Of a stretch of 64,000 bases of DNA, positions 11,023-22,886 are shown one piece after another. Origin of the DNA: Parapristionchus giblindavisi. Its lineage: Eukaryota > Nematoda > Chromadorea > Rhabditida > Diplogasteridae. The stretch lies in the NCBI GenBank assembly GCA_943737045.1, contig CALSFV010000039.1:573001-637000 (forward strand), read 5' to 3'. Below the pieces are notes generated by a model. The model had not been told where the DNA came from and did no database searches. It worked only from the letters and a program-made list of their open reading frames with translations. Made by a program: the position numbers and the translations under genes. How positions within the stretch are numbered: the stretch's first letter is position 1; every line of letters starts with the position of its first letter.

Positions 11023-11752
11023 ATGGAAAGAAAAACAATGAAAAGAAAGAAAAATAATTAAAATGGCTGGATCACCCGAAATCAGGTTTGATCGGCCTGA
11101 TCCGTTCAGATCCATTCACACCGTTCATGATGCAATTATTTTTACATGTACGATAGATTATATCATTTTGCGATATGATTCAGTTCTCGTAGAAGTTCAT
11201 TGGAGAAATTGCGCTTATTATTATAAGTAAATAAACACTGATGATTTGATAAGTATTGCGCCCAGATTTGGGTTAGAGCCTTTGAACAGATTTAAGCAAT
11301 CAGAATCTCAGGCAACTAGGACAACCTAGGTTAAGGATTCGGAGGGCTAATTATGGCCATAGAGTGACTGATCTTTGATCTTGTTCTGGAGCAGTACCAC
11401 GATCCCTTGCATAAACATTGTCACGGATGTTGACATTCGCTGACCTCCATCTTTAATTGCAGAAGGACTATTGGACTATTGTGTCCTGGGAGAGCCTTCC
11501 AATCAGAGATGGACGTAAATGAAATTTTTACGGATCCGCAAAACGTAAAATTTAGGGTTTCGAAATCTGTGAAATTCCGTAAAATCCGTAAAATCTTTAA
11601 AATCCCATCCTGCTTCCAACCCAAGCATAATATTCTCCCACAACGCCTACGCAAGTTCATCTCGATCTTCACCACTACACTTTTGACATATTTTTCTCTC
11701 CATCTATGTTTGTCTCGTGTCGTGCATATGCACGTTGATAAAATATACAATA

Positions 11753-12202
11753 TATCAGGCCTGTCACGAGAGAATCGAGCTAACGACCGGAATGGAGAAA
11801 AATTGCAAAACGAGTTCTCCCCAGTTTTATTCTTGTTTAGGCATGCCCTACCATCCCCCAAAGTCCCATTGTGTAAATATCATTCTGGGGCTCCCTACAC
11901 CAGGTCGGTCATCCGGGAACCCAACTTTGAACTCAAAAATCTCTATTCAGGTGCATTTCTGTGAAAACTACCACGAGGCGCTACACTCTGGGCCAAATAG
12001 CTCAAAACCAGCCGATTCGGCGCGGCTGTCGACACACAATGGGACTTTGGGGGATGGTAGGGCATGCCTAAACAAGAATAAAACTGATGATGGGGATGAT
12101 ATGCGTAGAGGTACCGAAAACTGATGCTAACTCATTTCATGATTTTCGCTCCATTCCGAAGAATTTCCATTTTAGCTCGATTCTCTCGTGACAGGCCTGA
12201 TA
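11753..12202. mobile_element. Foldback MITE, 450 bp
   Basis: Ends are ATATCAGGCCTGTCACGAGA and its complement. The arms also mirror GGCATGCCCTACCATCCCCC around 11839 and 12048. The open frames in it are palindrome artefacts. Confidence 0.85.
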
Positions 12203-13297
12203 TGGTCATGCATGGAATAAAACTGAAGTCTAGAATGGTTACTAATAATAATAAGACCTTATTATACTATAGAACATCGCAAATTTCGATACATGAATAA
12301 GAAAATAATCGTAATAGGGTAGCATATGAATGGCAGTGGGCAAGAAAAAAACGAAAAATTAAAGGGAGTCTTCCAACCAAGACATGTGCAGATCATATAA
12401 CTCATCCGATGCCTTCGACATCACCAACAAAAGTGGAAAAAAATTATTAAAAATTCTGAACGAATCATTCAGTGATCTGGAGCGCGTGATATGGAAACTT
12501 CCTAGTTTCATCGGATTCGGCCGTACATGATCTGTACATGTCGGAACGATTTATTGTAACCGTTGTTTCAAAAAACATCTAAACGTTAAAAAATTTTTTG
12601 ACTTTACATAAGATATTGAAGGCAATTTTTTGAATGTCTCCTAAAGGCACTACTCCTTCTATTTCGACACCGGCTTTGAGGCGATCTGGGCTTCTGGAGT
12701 AGCGCGAAAAAAATAGATTATGCATGGAATAAAAGGAGAACGTTTAGATGAACATAAATGATTTCAAACATCACCAACAAACCCTGGAAGTTTGCACATA
12801 TGCATCCTTATGAAATCCCCTCCGCAACCTTATCTCTCTCGTTTTCCTTGACTCCTTGATGTGACGTGTTCTGACAACGTCGTGTTTGATCATCGACGGG
12901 AAACGAGAGAGAACGAGAGGGCGAAAGAGAGCGAGAGAACGATAGAGAGCGAGAGAGAGAGAACGAGAGAGCCCGGCTTTTGAAGAGACCTCGACTAGAG
13001 TGTATGCGGACGATGCCGGCAGTCGTTCTATTCCACAGCTGCGTATATAGCAAGAGAAAGTTATGGTGTATATAGGAGGAGAAAGTTTGCGAGATCTACA
13101 AGGTTTCAATTTAGCTTTTGAGCTCCACGAAGCTCCTTAGAGCTCGACGGCATCGTGGTCTACAACTAATTTTTAATCGTTTCACTTAATTTGTAATAGA
13201 CACTAGGTCGGATGTTAGCTGATAAATAAGAATCGACTGGATGACAACGATTTGTATAATTGTTCTGTTCATTAGCGCTAGTCTTTCATATGCAAAT
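12203..13297. other. Gene-free stretch with a GAGA-rich tract
   Basis: No exon recognised. 12,896-12,972 is dominated by CGAGAGA/GAGAACGAGAG purine repeats. The open frames on the minus strand there are Ser/Arg/Leu low-complexity translations of that tract. Confidence 0.5.
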
Positions 13298-13614
13298 CAG
13301 GGCTGTGCGGCAAGGCGAATATTGCCGTAATTGCCGAACCGGCAATTACGGCAATATTTTAAACTTCGGCAATGTATATTTTAACAATATGTTGAGGGTT
13401 TAAACGCGATTATCGTTGTCTTTTTTTTTGTTGTTGGTCGTTATTTCAGTTTGTGCAATAATGTTTATGGCTCGAATCTGCAAAAGTCTACAAAAGATCA
13501 AAAAATCATTGAAATATGTTTTAAGGGAAAATTGCCGAAATTGCCGAAAATATTTGTTTTCGGCAATTGCCGGTTTGCCGAATTGCCGAAAATATGCCAT
13601 GCCGCACAGTCCTG
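13298..13614. mobile_element. hAT-like MITE with 8-bp target-site duplication
   Basis: Ends CAGGGCTGTGCGGCA and TGCCGCACAGTCCTG are inverted repeats. The octamer ATGCAAAT flanks both sides (13290-13297 and 13615-13622). The interior is made of GGCAATTGCCGAA-type short palindromes. An 8-bp duplication with CAGGG termini fits hAT. Diverged relatives lie around 35250-35775. Confidence 0.88.
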
Positions 13615-13701
13615 ATGCAAATAGTTCTCATCCACTCGGTTGCCATTCATCGGTAATCATCCGACCTAGTGCCTTTGTAATATATAGACTGTAAAATTAG
13701 G

Positions 13702-16700
13702 ATGATTGCCTCGCTTGTTGTTTTCGCGACTCTCGCTGTGGCTGCTCATGCGCAATGTGGACCACCCGATAATGAGAGGTACCGTTAAAGAAACACTCCG
13801 AGCTAATTTTTCTCTCCGCTCTGGCAACACTCTCTCGTAGACAAAAAAGAACGAGAGAGCATTGCCAGAGTTTCAAAATATCTCAGGGTGTGCCTTTGCA
13901 ACGAATAACATTGAAACATGACTGCAAAAGTGGCATACTGTTGAAAAACCTACAGTGCTTAACAGCAAAATATTTATTTTTTTCCGTAATTCTATTGAAC
14001 AAGCAAAATGACGCTTAAATATCCAATCATTTATTAAAAATTGAAACAACATGATCAAAATATCTTTTGGCAACTCAGACAAGCCTTGCTGGACAATTTT
14101 TGCCAAATTTTGCCGCAATTTGTGACAAATGTTTTACTTTTTTTCGTTTTGACGATGTACGATTGCTGGGGTACGGTATAGCTTTTATTGGAATACCGTC
14201 GATAGATATAAGCTGTACACACCCAAGCTACTGTAGCTCACAATCAAATAAGTATTTTTATGGAGAATCAGTGGGTGCCCGAAAGGCACACTCCAAGCTA
14301 ACTTCACTCTCCGCATTAGCAATGCTCTCTCTCTCTCGCAGATAAAGAAAGCGAGAGAGTGTGATCAGAGCGGAGAGTTTCAAATTAGCTTCGGGTGTCC
14401 CGTTACGGAAACTGAGCCCTTCATAAAACAGCGGACAGGAAGAAAGAAAAAGTGCGAAAAATTGAGATACCATTTCAGAGGATACGGTAATCGGTATTGT
14501 GAAAATGGGATCAATCGATATTGTGATATTGTAAATACATGTTATGCAACAATATTATAGATGCTCAGTCTGGGCTGGCAATGGCTACTGTACGAACACT
14601 TTCTACGCTCCTGACTACATCAAGGTAGAATTACTACGATTTTCCTATTGAAAAAAATTGACATCTAAAGCCGCCATTGGCTCATGCGGTGTTACACATT
14701 TTCAAAACGTACGCACGCCGTACACAGTATTCTGGTCCAAGCCATTTTTCTTCGAAAGCAAGACAAAGGAGAGACCATTGTATTCGAGAGAGTTTGTATG
14801 TTGAGCGGTCGTTCTTGCTTTGAAAGTCATGAGAACGCTGTGCGTAACCACCACCGCAATGACGGAGACGTTAAGAAGACGGTAAGGCGGAGGTTACGGC
14901 GTGTGTACGTTTTGAAAATGTGACACCTCATCATGGATTTATCAAAATTTGAGTCGGAAAGTTCGTAATAATGAAAACAACTCCGGTTTTTTTTGCTCGC
15001 ATACCGTCCCTTCCACCCCGCGGGGCGCACCGTCTTTAGACTCTTAGAAGAGTTCTGCCCCGCGGTGTACCCCACGGCGTACACCACGGGATTGAACGAT
15101 GTGGCCCGCGAGTAAGAAATACCGGAGAATGAATATGGAAAAATTCAGGCAACTTGCGGAAACGTTTGTGGTGTGTGCGGTACACCATCGGCTGCTACCG
15201 CGTGTGTAGGAACGACTGAGAACACCAAGTTGGATTTTCTTAAATATTTAATTTTTCAATTGTAGTTTAACAATAAAAAAGTTTGCTCTTACAAAAGCCA
15301 ACTTTGTTAGAGCCAAGATAAGTTGAGTTAATTTTTTGGTGAAATGAATAAAATAAATTTGAAATGAAATGGAATTGGATGATAATGATCATGAACATGT
15401 ACTACTATGTTATTTTTTCCACCCTGGAACTCGGCAAATTTTCACCCTGGTCAACTGAATGAATCCAGGCCGGATATGCTACCGGGTTCCATTATAATAA
15501 ATGTTTGGTGTTTAAAGCTGCGCGGCGTGGAAGGCGAACGGATTCTGCACCAGCAATGGCTACACCGCTGCGCAGATCAGAAGCTACTGCTGCCGAACCT
15601 GCTACGTGGCGGTGAGTTTAAAGGACACTAAAAATAAGGAGAAAACAGAAATTATAAATTTGGTCAAGTTTCAAAATGCGACCGTAATATCTATGACAGT
15701 AGTTTGCAGCCAGACATTTTTTCCGCATTTTGATATCTTGCTGACTGACAAACGTAATACTATGTCAGACGCATCCGGAAAAAACGGCTGCCCATTCAAA
15801 TTACATATTTTATTGTGTGGCAAAAGTAAACACCGTACCAAATCTGTCGAAAATTAGCAATGGCATAAAACTAGAGAGTAAATGAAAGCGAAGAGAGAGA
15901 ACAAAAAATCGGTGAATTGGTACGGCGCCTGACTCTCGACTAGCGTAACCTATGGGTTTTAAAGTGTTCAGAAGTGAACTCGATGAGTTTTCTTTTTCAC
16001 CCCGTGACGTAAATGAATTTACAGCTTTCAATTTAAAGCTTTTTCTCTGTGTGTACCAATTGCTTTGAGCCAGCGCCGACGAATCCGACCACAACTTGTG
16101 CGGTGCTCTACGATGATACGCTGGAAATCGTGAACACTGGACCAATCGCCCCAAATACTTTCACCAAATTTGACCACGTTAGTTCGTGTACATACAAAGC
16201 TTGTTGGGTTTATGCATTGTTGCATTTGCCTTACATGCCTTCGCCGTAACCTCTGCCCTAACGACGAAATTTCGGCGGAGGGGGTTAGGCACGTAAGGCA
16301 ACTGTAACGATGCATTAGCGGGGGTCAAAACGGAATCAAAGGTGGGTCGATTTTTTTTCGATCCAGTCTGTCTGCTTATCTGTCTGGAAAGGCATGCAGG
16401 AAAAAAATATCAAGACACGCCCCAAGCTAAACTCACCGCTCTGGCAAGGCTCTATCGCGTTCTTTGTCTACGAGTGTTGCCAGAGAGTACATAGAGTAAA
16501 ATTGGCTCGTGCTGTGCCTTTCAAAACATAGTACTTTCGATGGGTGAATCTTTATTATTATCAATCTTCTTCTTATTATTATGATTAATGTTATATAATT
16601 AATTTAATTATAGCCGATCACCAAAGTTTTCGTGAAGAAAGGATGCACACTCAAGGTGTACGATGATCCCATGTTCATTGCCGATGCGCCCGGATCACCG

Positions 16701-17121
16701 TTAGTCTAATAAATATTTACACTAATATTTTAAATTAGTCGTACACCAGCGGCTGTTTTCTTTCGGGGAACTTCTAGAAGCTATATCGTGTAGTGTAGTC
16801 CAGGTTCTGTAGAGAGAAGAAAGGAAGAGAGAGAAAGAGGAGGGAGAGAGCGCGCGCGAGTTGAAATTTGAAATTTGTGGTGCGTCGTAGAGAGAGAGAG
16901 AAGGGGCGTTTCCGGTAACAAACACGATCGCCATTCTGTTTTATATATAGTGATATGATAATTTTCGAAATGACACTCGTTGTGTATGATTAAAAATTTG
17001 CTCGGGGTTTATGACTAAAAACAATTTCAGCTTCACTGGTGCCGATGCTTTCGTCACCACAAATTTTGGTGCGAACTACGCGACGATGCCGCCACCCGCA
17101 TATTCCTGTTCATGCCCCTAA
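13702..17121 (+). CDS. Secreted two-ShKT-domain protein
   Basis: Seven exons in consistent phase: 13702-13778, 14561-14624, 15149-15201, 15518-15611, 16070-16177, 16614-16699 and 17031-17121, giving 190 aa. Residues 1-18 form a signal peptide (MIASLVVFATLAVAAHAQ). Two ShKT-type six-cysteine modules follow, about residues 27-58 (CSVWAGNGYC...) and 65-95 (CAAWKANGFC...YCCRTC). Such domains occur in many secreted nematode proteins and in potassium-channel-blocking peptides; no activity can be assigned here. The C-terminal ~90 residues contain FVKKGCTLKVYDDP and end in Ser/Cys/Pro; the pattern is faintly beta-gamma-crystallin-like. The start of exon 5 (acceptor TTTGAG) is the weakest boundary. 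A coding-like stretch just upstream (CTNCFE) may be included if another acceptor is used. Introns carry MITEs at 13785, 14281, 14684 and 16410. AATAAA at 17230. Confidence 0.85.
13785..13898. mobile_element. M1 MITE in intron 1 of the ShKT gene
   Basis: TTAAAG start, CTCTCTCGTAGACAAAAAAG core and a GTGCCTTTGCAA end in which the right TTAA has decayed. It lies 6 nt inside the 5' splice site. Confidence 0.75.
14281..14404. mobile_element. M1 MITE, second copy in intron 1
   Basis: AAAGGCACACTCCAAGCTAA...TAGCTTCGGGTGTCCCGTTA with the GAGAGAGTGTGATCAGAGCGG arm. Same family, diverged ends. Confidence 0.75.
14684..14930. mobile_element. Foldback MITE in intron 2 of the ShKT gene
   Basis: TGCGGTGTTACACATTTTCA with AACGTACGCACGCCGTA is mirrored at 14895-14930 (TACGGCGTGTGTACGTT with TGAAAATGTGACACCTCA). 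The loop contains no protein signal. Confidence 0.8.
16410..16523. mobile_element. M1 MITE in intron 5 of the ShKT gene
   Basis: CACGCCCCAAGCTAA start and GTGCTGTGCCTTTCAA end, with CTTTGTCTACGAG (core in the opposite orientation to other copies). Confidence 0.65.
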
Positions 17122-17360
17122 GCGGATTATCGATCGACGTAAAACCTTCCAATCGATATTCACTCATTATCGATTATTTTGACGTTGTATGTTTGTGTTT
17201 GGTGAATGCACCAAGCCTAATGATTACGAATAAACATTCTGCTCTCTAATGTAACGTCGTTTCTGCGTTTAAAGATGGAGGCCCTCGAATGTCTATGCAA
17301 ATACGTAATGTATCATTTGTGCAAGGGATAAGTGGTATGCAAGAAATTATTGTGGCCAGT

Positions 17361-17690
17361 CATCTATCCCTTGGTGTAGTGGTAAATGTGCTGTCTAGTT
17401 AGCGCAACGTTGCGGGTTCGAAACCTATTGCCGAACTTTCTTATTTTCAAAATTTCGCGCCTTTGCCTGTACATCAAGCATGATTCATTCATGATTCTAG
17501 CGATCAATAAGCTGAATTAGCATAAAATAATCTATGTACTCTATGCAGAATAACTTTTGCTATATTTCTGTCTTCACAGTTTGTTCACGAAAATATTCGC
17601 CGGACACCACCTTTAAAGATGATGGCCCGCGATTGTTCATATAAATCACTACACCCCTCTAGTGCGAATGCAATGGGATATGTACCTCAT
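17361..17690 (+). repeat. tRNA-derived (SINE-like) repeat, copy 1
   Basis: TAGTGGTAAATG (A-box-like) and GGTTCGAAACC (17415-17425, B-box) are spaced as in a tRNA, but the flanks do not pair as an acceptor stem. The following ~180 bp and a block beginning GATGGCCCGCG (17619) recur at 34914-35235 in the permuted order B-A instead of A-B. This suggests fragments of a tandemly arrayed or circularly permuted repeat. Confidence 0.6.
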
Positions 17691-17778
17691 TGCATTCACA
17701 TTAAATACAGAGTCCAGGGTTATTTCACTATTCCAATCAAGTTTCATATGCTGACGTTTTCTCGAATGGAGAAGAATT

Positions 17779-18290
17779 CTCTCACAAGGGAATCCTTTCA
17801 GCTCGCGGAAAGCAATCCAGATGAAAATTTGCAGAAGCATTGTTGAAGGCGATAGAAAATGATATGTGAAGTCGAAAAATGCAGCAGGGCAATACCCTAG
17901 CCGCAGCATCTATCCAAACTTGGTCAAACTTAGTGCGCATTCGCCGCATTCTGAAGCAATGATTGAAACCTTATTGGTGGCGCAGTTCCTTCGTACAACA
18001 GCTTTGATGTTATCTTTTCGGAATATTTTTGTCTGTAATGTACGAGATACTTTCCAATGCATTCACCAATCAAATTGATACCATTCTTCAGAGATAGGGA
18101 CAATAAATTCAAATTATTGGCGGCGAATGCGCACCAAGTTTTGACCAAGTTTGGATGGATGCTGCGTCTCGGGTTTTGCCCTGCTGCATTTTCCGACTTC
18201 ACATATCATTTTCTATTGCTTTCAACAATGCCTGTGCAAATTTTCATCTGGATTGCTTTCCGCGAGCTGAAAGGATTCCCTTGTCAGAGA
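17779..18290. mobile_element. Foldback MITE, ~510 bp
   Basis: Arms of about 175 bp: TCACAAGGGAATCCTTTCAG at 17782 mirrors CTGAAAGGATTCCCTTGTCA, and the blocks around GCAGCAGGGCAA and TTGCCCTGCTGC match. The centre is unrelated. Confidence 0.85.
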
Positions 18291-18369
18291 CGAAAGGATA
18301 AATCTTGTGGATAAGAAGATTCCCCCTGTTTTGGCCCCCTCTGCATTTAATGTGCTGATAGGATAAATA

Positions 18370-20346
18370 GGGGGTATGACAAAACCGCAACGACAAAAGC
18401 GCAACTCGCCAAAAACGACAAAAGCGCAAAAATAATAAGCGCAAGCGACAAAAGCGCAACTCGCGATAACTTCGGCCAGAGTTGTCCAATCATGGTCAGG
18501 TTGGTCATTTTGTACTCCTTAGGCTCAGGGCTATTACGTCATGAATTGATCTTTGATCTCTTGCCCCTCAACGACAAAAGCGCAACTCGAGCTATCTCGG
18601 CTCAGAGTAATGCTAGACAATTCAGGGTGGGCTCATACGAAACCTATGGGCCTCGGCCATCCCGTAACAAGTTGATCTTTGATCTATGACCAATCAACGA
18701 CAAAAGCGCAACTCGAGCTATCTCGGCTCAGAGTGATGTTAGACACTTCGGGGTGGGCTCATACGAAACGATTGTAAACTACAGTAATCTACCGTAACCC
18801 GGTTCGGTGGGTCAGATCAAGTTCGGTGGGTCAGATTTAACTAAAAATTGTCGGAACAGCTACTACTTGTGCGAAATCATTTTCAGCTATTGCAAACTAC
18901 AGTAATCTACCGTAACCCGGTTCGGTGGGTCAGATCAAGTGCGATGGGTCAGATTTTACTAAAAGGTGTCCAAATGATTACTATGTACGTGGTATGATTA
19001 TGAGTTATTGTAAACTACCGTAATCTACCATAAAAAGGTTCGGTGTGTCAGATCCCGTCCGATGGGTCAGATTTCGCTAAAAAGTGTCCAAGTGGTAGTT
19101 TACAATAACACATAATCATACCACACACATAGTAACCATTTGGACAATTTTTTTGTGAAATATGACCCATCGCACTTGATCTGACCCAACGAACCGGGTT
19201 ATGGTAGATTACGGTAGTTTACAATAACTCATAATGATATCGCACACGCAGAGGTTATTCCGACAATTTTTTGTGAAATCTGACCCACCGTACTTGATCT
19301 GACCCACCGAACCGGGTTACGGTAGATTAAGGTAGTTTACAATAATTCATAATGATATCGCACACGCAGTGGCTATTCTGACATTTTTTAGTGAAATCTG
19401 ACCCATCGCACTTGATCTGACCCACCGAACCGGGTTACGGTAGATTACGGTAGTTTACAATGGTTTCGTATGAGCCCACCCCGAAGTGTCTAGCATCACT
19501 CTGAGCCGAGATAGCTCGAGTTGCGCTTTTGTCGTTGATTGGCCAGAGATCAAAGATCAACTTTTTACGGGATGGCCGAGGCCCCGAGGTTTCGCATGAG
19601 CCCACCCCGAAGTGTCTAACATCACTCTGAGCCGAGATAGCTCGAGTTGCGCTTTTGTCGTTGATTGGCCAGAGATCAAAGATCAACTTTTTACGGGATG
19701 GCCGAGGCCCCGAGGTTTCGCATGAGTCTACCCCGAAGTGTCTAGCATCACTCTGAGGCGAGATAGCTCGAGTTGCGCTTTTGTCATTGATTGACCAGAG
19801 ATCAAAGATCAACTTGTTACTGGATGGCCGAGGCGCCTAGGTTTCGTATGAGCCCACCCCGAAGTGTCTACCATCACTCTGAGCCGAGATAGCTCGAGTT
19901 GCGCTTTTGTCGTTGATTGGTCATAGATCAAAGATCATCTTGTTACGGGATGGCCGAGGCCACTAGGTTTCGTATGAGCCCACCCTAAAGTGTCTAGCAT
20001 CACTCTGAGCCGAGATAGCTCGAGTTGCGCTTTTGTCGTTAATTGGCCAGAGATCAAAGATCAACTTGTTACGGGATGGCCGAGGCCCATAGGTTTCGTA
20101 TGAGCCCACCCTGAATTGTCTAGCATTACTCTGAGCCGAGATAGCTCGAGTTGCGCTTTTGTCGTTGAGGGGCAAGAGATCAAAGATCAATTCATGACGT
20201 AATAGCCCTGAGCCTAAGGAGTACAAAATGTCCAACCTGACCAGGATTGGATAACTCTGACCGATGTTATCGCGAGTTGCGCTTTTGTCGCTTGCGCTTT
20301 TTCTACCCCGGTTGCGCTTTTGTCGTTGCGGTTTTGTCATACTCCC
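18370..20346. mobile_element. 1,977-bp foldback built of tandem repeats, 8-bp TSD
   Basis: Terminal inverted repeats GTATGACAAAACCGCAACGA begin a few bases inside each end. The octamer GATAAATA flanks both ends (18362-18369, 20347-20354). Next inward on each side are ~126-bp repeats carrying GACAAAAGCGCAACTCGAGC and GGGTGGGCTCATACGAAAC. There are about two on the left (18480-18770) and about six on the right (19455-20180). The centre (18770-19460) has ~120-bp repeats with CTACCGTAACCCGGTTCGGT, three in one orientation and about four in the other. Because 126 is divisible by 3, one minus-strand frame stays open as 42-residue repeats (contains DKSATRAISAQS). No transposase is seen. Confidence 0.9.
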
Positions 20347-20794
20347 GATAAATAAATAAAAATGTACCTCGGAAATTTCCTCTCTCGTCCAACAAAACGG
20401 AGTTATAGCTAGAATCTCACCCAGTCGTTGCGGGACCACTTGGGCCAAAATGAGTATGCCCATCAGCAGGGTCGACAACCCCTATACACAAGTTTTGAGG
20501 GTATCAAAATTTTTGGCCCTCCCCCAGATTTGCCCGACTCTCACACAAACGGCCTCATATTTAGAAAACAGAAAAAGGCACTTGTAAATCTTTTTCAAAA
20601 ATGGGGCTACAAATCAATTATTTGTTTGCAAATTGCAACTAAAATTTGCATGACTGTACACAAAGCTTATGGAAAATCATATTCATTTTGCATTTTGATC
20701 AATTACTTCCATTGTTTTAAAAATTTGCAGCTGATATTTGCACGATTGTTCTTATATTCACAATTTGCTTATATTTAGCTTTTTGCAGTTTGCA

Positions 20795-20857
20795 CTATTT
20801 TGGTGAGGCTCTATATAACCCTTCATTCTCTTTGTTTCATCATTATTTCGTTCAGTA
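20795..20857 (+). promoter_or_regulatory. Core promoter of peptide locus 1
   Basis: TATATAA at 20812-20818, within CTCTATATAACCCTTCATTC, then TTTCATCATTATTTCGTTCAG directly before TAATG. The TATA start is 46 nt from the ATG. TTCAG next to the start codon could serve as a trans-splice acceptor. Confidence 0.6.
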
Positions 20858-21121
20858 ATGCGTCTTCTTCTCCTTATTCTTCTTATCGCCACTATCGTTT
20901 CTTGTGACTTCTATGATATCCAGAGATATGCCATGGAGACATGCAGGAGACAGTATGTTCCTTGCTCTTTCTCCACTCTCTTTGATCTTTGAGTTTTGAT
21001 CTTAAATTGTAGGTGTAATGGTCCTCATCCTCCTACTCCTCCTTTCAACATTCCTAAGTGCGTGAATACATGTTTCTCTGAAAAACTTCAGTCACTCGCT
21101 GAGCAACAATACGGCCGTTGA
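20858..21121 (+). CDS. Small secreted Cys-hairpin peptide, locus 1
   Basis: Exons 20858-20952 and 21013-21121 give 67 aa. The start is MRLLLLILLIATIVSC, a hydrophobic signal peptide. The mature part has C-RRQ-C, 14 residues (Pro-rich), then C-VNT-C, so it fits C-X3-C-Xn-C-X3-C with the longest spacer of the family. The intron is phase 2, just before the second Cys, and ends ATCTTAAATTGTAG. Unlike its relatives this locus lacks intron 2. Most of that intron is deleted and its last bases (TCTGAAAAACTTCAG) are now read as coding SEKLQ. It ends ..QQYGR. I do not recognise the family by name. Secretion is inferred. Confidence 0.75.
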
Positions 21122-21364
21122 AACTTATGAGGAGATCGTATAAATAAATCTGATTATGGTAATTGTTCATGCATACACACGAAATACAGACTGCATGACT
21201 AATGGGAAAATGTGTGGTTTCATAATGATAATACTTTATTAATATCATGTTACCTTTGGTCAGATTCGAAAAATCTCCTAATTAGCACGGCGGCTTATTG
21301 GGTTGAAATCCCTACATTAAACTTGGCTTGAAGCGTCCCGCACCAAGAAAAATAAGCAAAGTTT

Positions 21365-21445
21365 AGTTGCACTGGGCGGGAGTCGAACCTACGAGGTTCG
21401 GAAGCCAGACAAAAGATCTAGCCATTAAGCCGTGTCAGCATGTTT
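21365..21445 (-). repeat. tRNA-like sequence, probably pseudo-tRNA or SINE
   Basis: The minus strand has GGCTTAATGGCTAGA (A-box-like) and GTAGGTTCGACTCC (B-box-like) at tRNA spacing. The outer 7 bases do not pair and the T-stem has a mismatch, so I do not call a functional tRNA. Confidence 0.4.
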
Positions 21446-21676
21446 CAATAGCCGTTATAGTTGTTGATAGCCATAGTCAGATGCGCTCGTATTGCGAGTA
21501 GCTGCATCGCGTCATTTTTTTTTGAAAATCAAACTTTCGCGGTTGAGGGCCTTGAGTGCAATAGGCGTTCTTGTATATTATCAATACTCAGTTTGCGATA
21601 AATGTTTTTTTTTCCTGCGGGAGCATCTTAGCTACTATCATTGAACTGCCGTGATTAGATTCATAGTTACTAATTA

Positions 21677-22544
21677 TTAGGTTGGCGGGAAAGTTTTGCA
21701 TGGTTCACTTTGTCTACCCGATATTCCGTGCTCGTTCGAGTTTATTTATTGTCGTGTTGTGCGTGTATAGCGTGCGTGATGTGTTTCTTAAACGCATATC
21801 AGTTAGTCTCAGAGACTTTCTTTTCAGGTCAGATGACATCAAAGTTTGAGCCAGATCGAACTCATCTCCGCCATCTCATGCGTCTTCTGTATCATCTGAA
21901 GAACCCAGCGGTTGCCGCCCATCGGGACCTACTGGAGGCTTATTTAAGTATCGCGGTTTCAAATCTGGCGATTTTTCGCTAGACTACGAAAATCGCACCG
22001 GTCGGCCTCTGGAATTGGATTTGGAGGTCCTGCAGGAGGAGGTGGAGGCTGACCCCTGTCAAACCACACGTGCGCATGCGGAGTCTCTTGGGGTGCACCA
22101 AAGTACCATTGAAGAAGGATTGAGGAAGATGGAAAGGGACAAAAATTGATGGGTTGCCCATGCCCTGTCGAATTTCGTCGCATTGACCTCCAGCGTCGCA
22201 TTGATGCGTCTTCTTCATTGCTCTCCATTAACCACCGCCACCCATATCTCAACACGCTAATCACTGGAGATGGAAAGTGGGTCCTCTACGATAATGTGGT
22301 GCACCGCCCCTGGTGGGGAGACAAGGATGAACTGCCAGAACACATCGCGACCTTCGACAAACACTCTCCGACTTCTTCGATTCCCAGCCCCTCAGCTTCT
22401 GGAAGGAGGGCATCGACCAGTTGTCCACACGTTGGCAGAAGGTGGTGGACACTGATGGCGCCTACCTTTGATTCTGCCTCGCGTTCGTTTAGGAGTTATT
22501 CTTAAAACCAATAAAAACCATGCAAAACTTTACCGCCAACCTCA
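21677..22544 (+). mobile_element. Mariner transposon, internally deleted
   Basis: Inverted ends GGTTGGCGGGAAAGTTTTGC and its complement near 22540. The + strand frames spell the mariner transposase in order: a helix-turn-helix region near 21850-21930, LGVHQSTIEEGLRKMERDK near 22090-22140, TGDGKWVLYDN (the block holding the first catalytic Asp in mariners) near 22266, and then a jump to FFDSQPLSFWKEGID and RWQKVVDTDGAYL near 22376-22470. The middle catalytic part is missing, and frames change several times, so it is dead. The paralogous site at 27375-27430 lacks the insertion. Confidence 0.88.
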
Positions 22545-22886
22545 TAGATTCAGAAAAATCCTAATTAGATTCGTAGTTTCATAATCCACCCAACTCAAGT
22601 TGCCTGAATGGGTGAAATGTACTATCGATTGAAAATATTGAAAATCAGGTTAGCGGTGCAACTTTTGAAACCACTTTTCTGCATCCCAACTTCAACCACC
22701 CAACTAGAGTTGAGTGGAATTAAAAAATACGAATCTAATTAGGATATTTTTTATCTAATTAGGTGATGATTTTCCAATCTAATTCTGACACGCTGGGAGC
22801 ATATAACGCCAGCATTAAATTCTAAACGAGTTGCCGGGGCATATGGGTCGGTTGTGGAATCATGCGTCACACCTGGTGCTTCCTGC

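Noticed and set aside
11421..11964. Overlapping 146- and 161-codon frames on opposite strands
   Set aside because: They run into the 11753 foldback arm and contain no conserved motif or splice context; probably chance.
18378..20340. Possible CRISPR-like array or Helitron
   Set aside because: Repeats are inverted and contiguous without spacers, and the element has 8-bp target duplications and terminal inverted repeats, so neither fits.
19963..20478. 171-codon and 125-codon open frames on the minus strand in the 18370 element
   Set aside because: They are translations of 126-bp DNA repeats. Openness follows from the repeat length being divisible by three; no start, splice or domain evidence.
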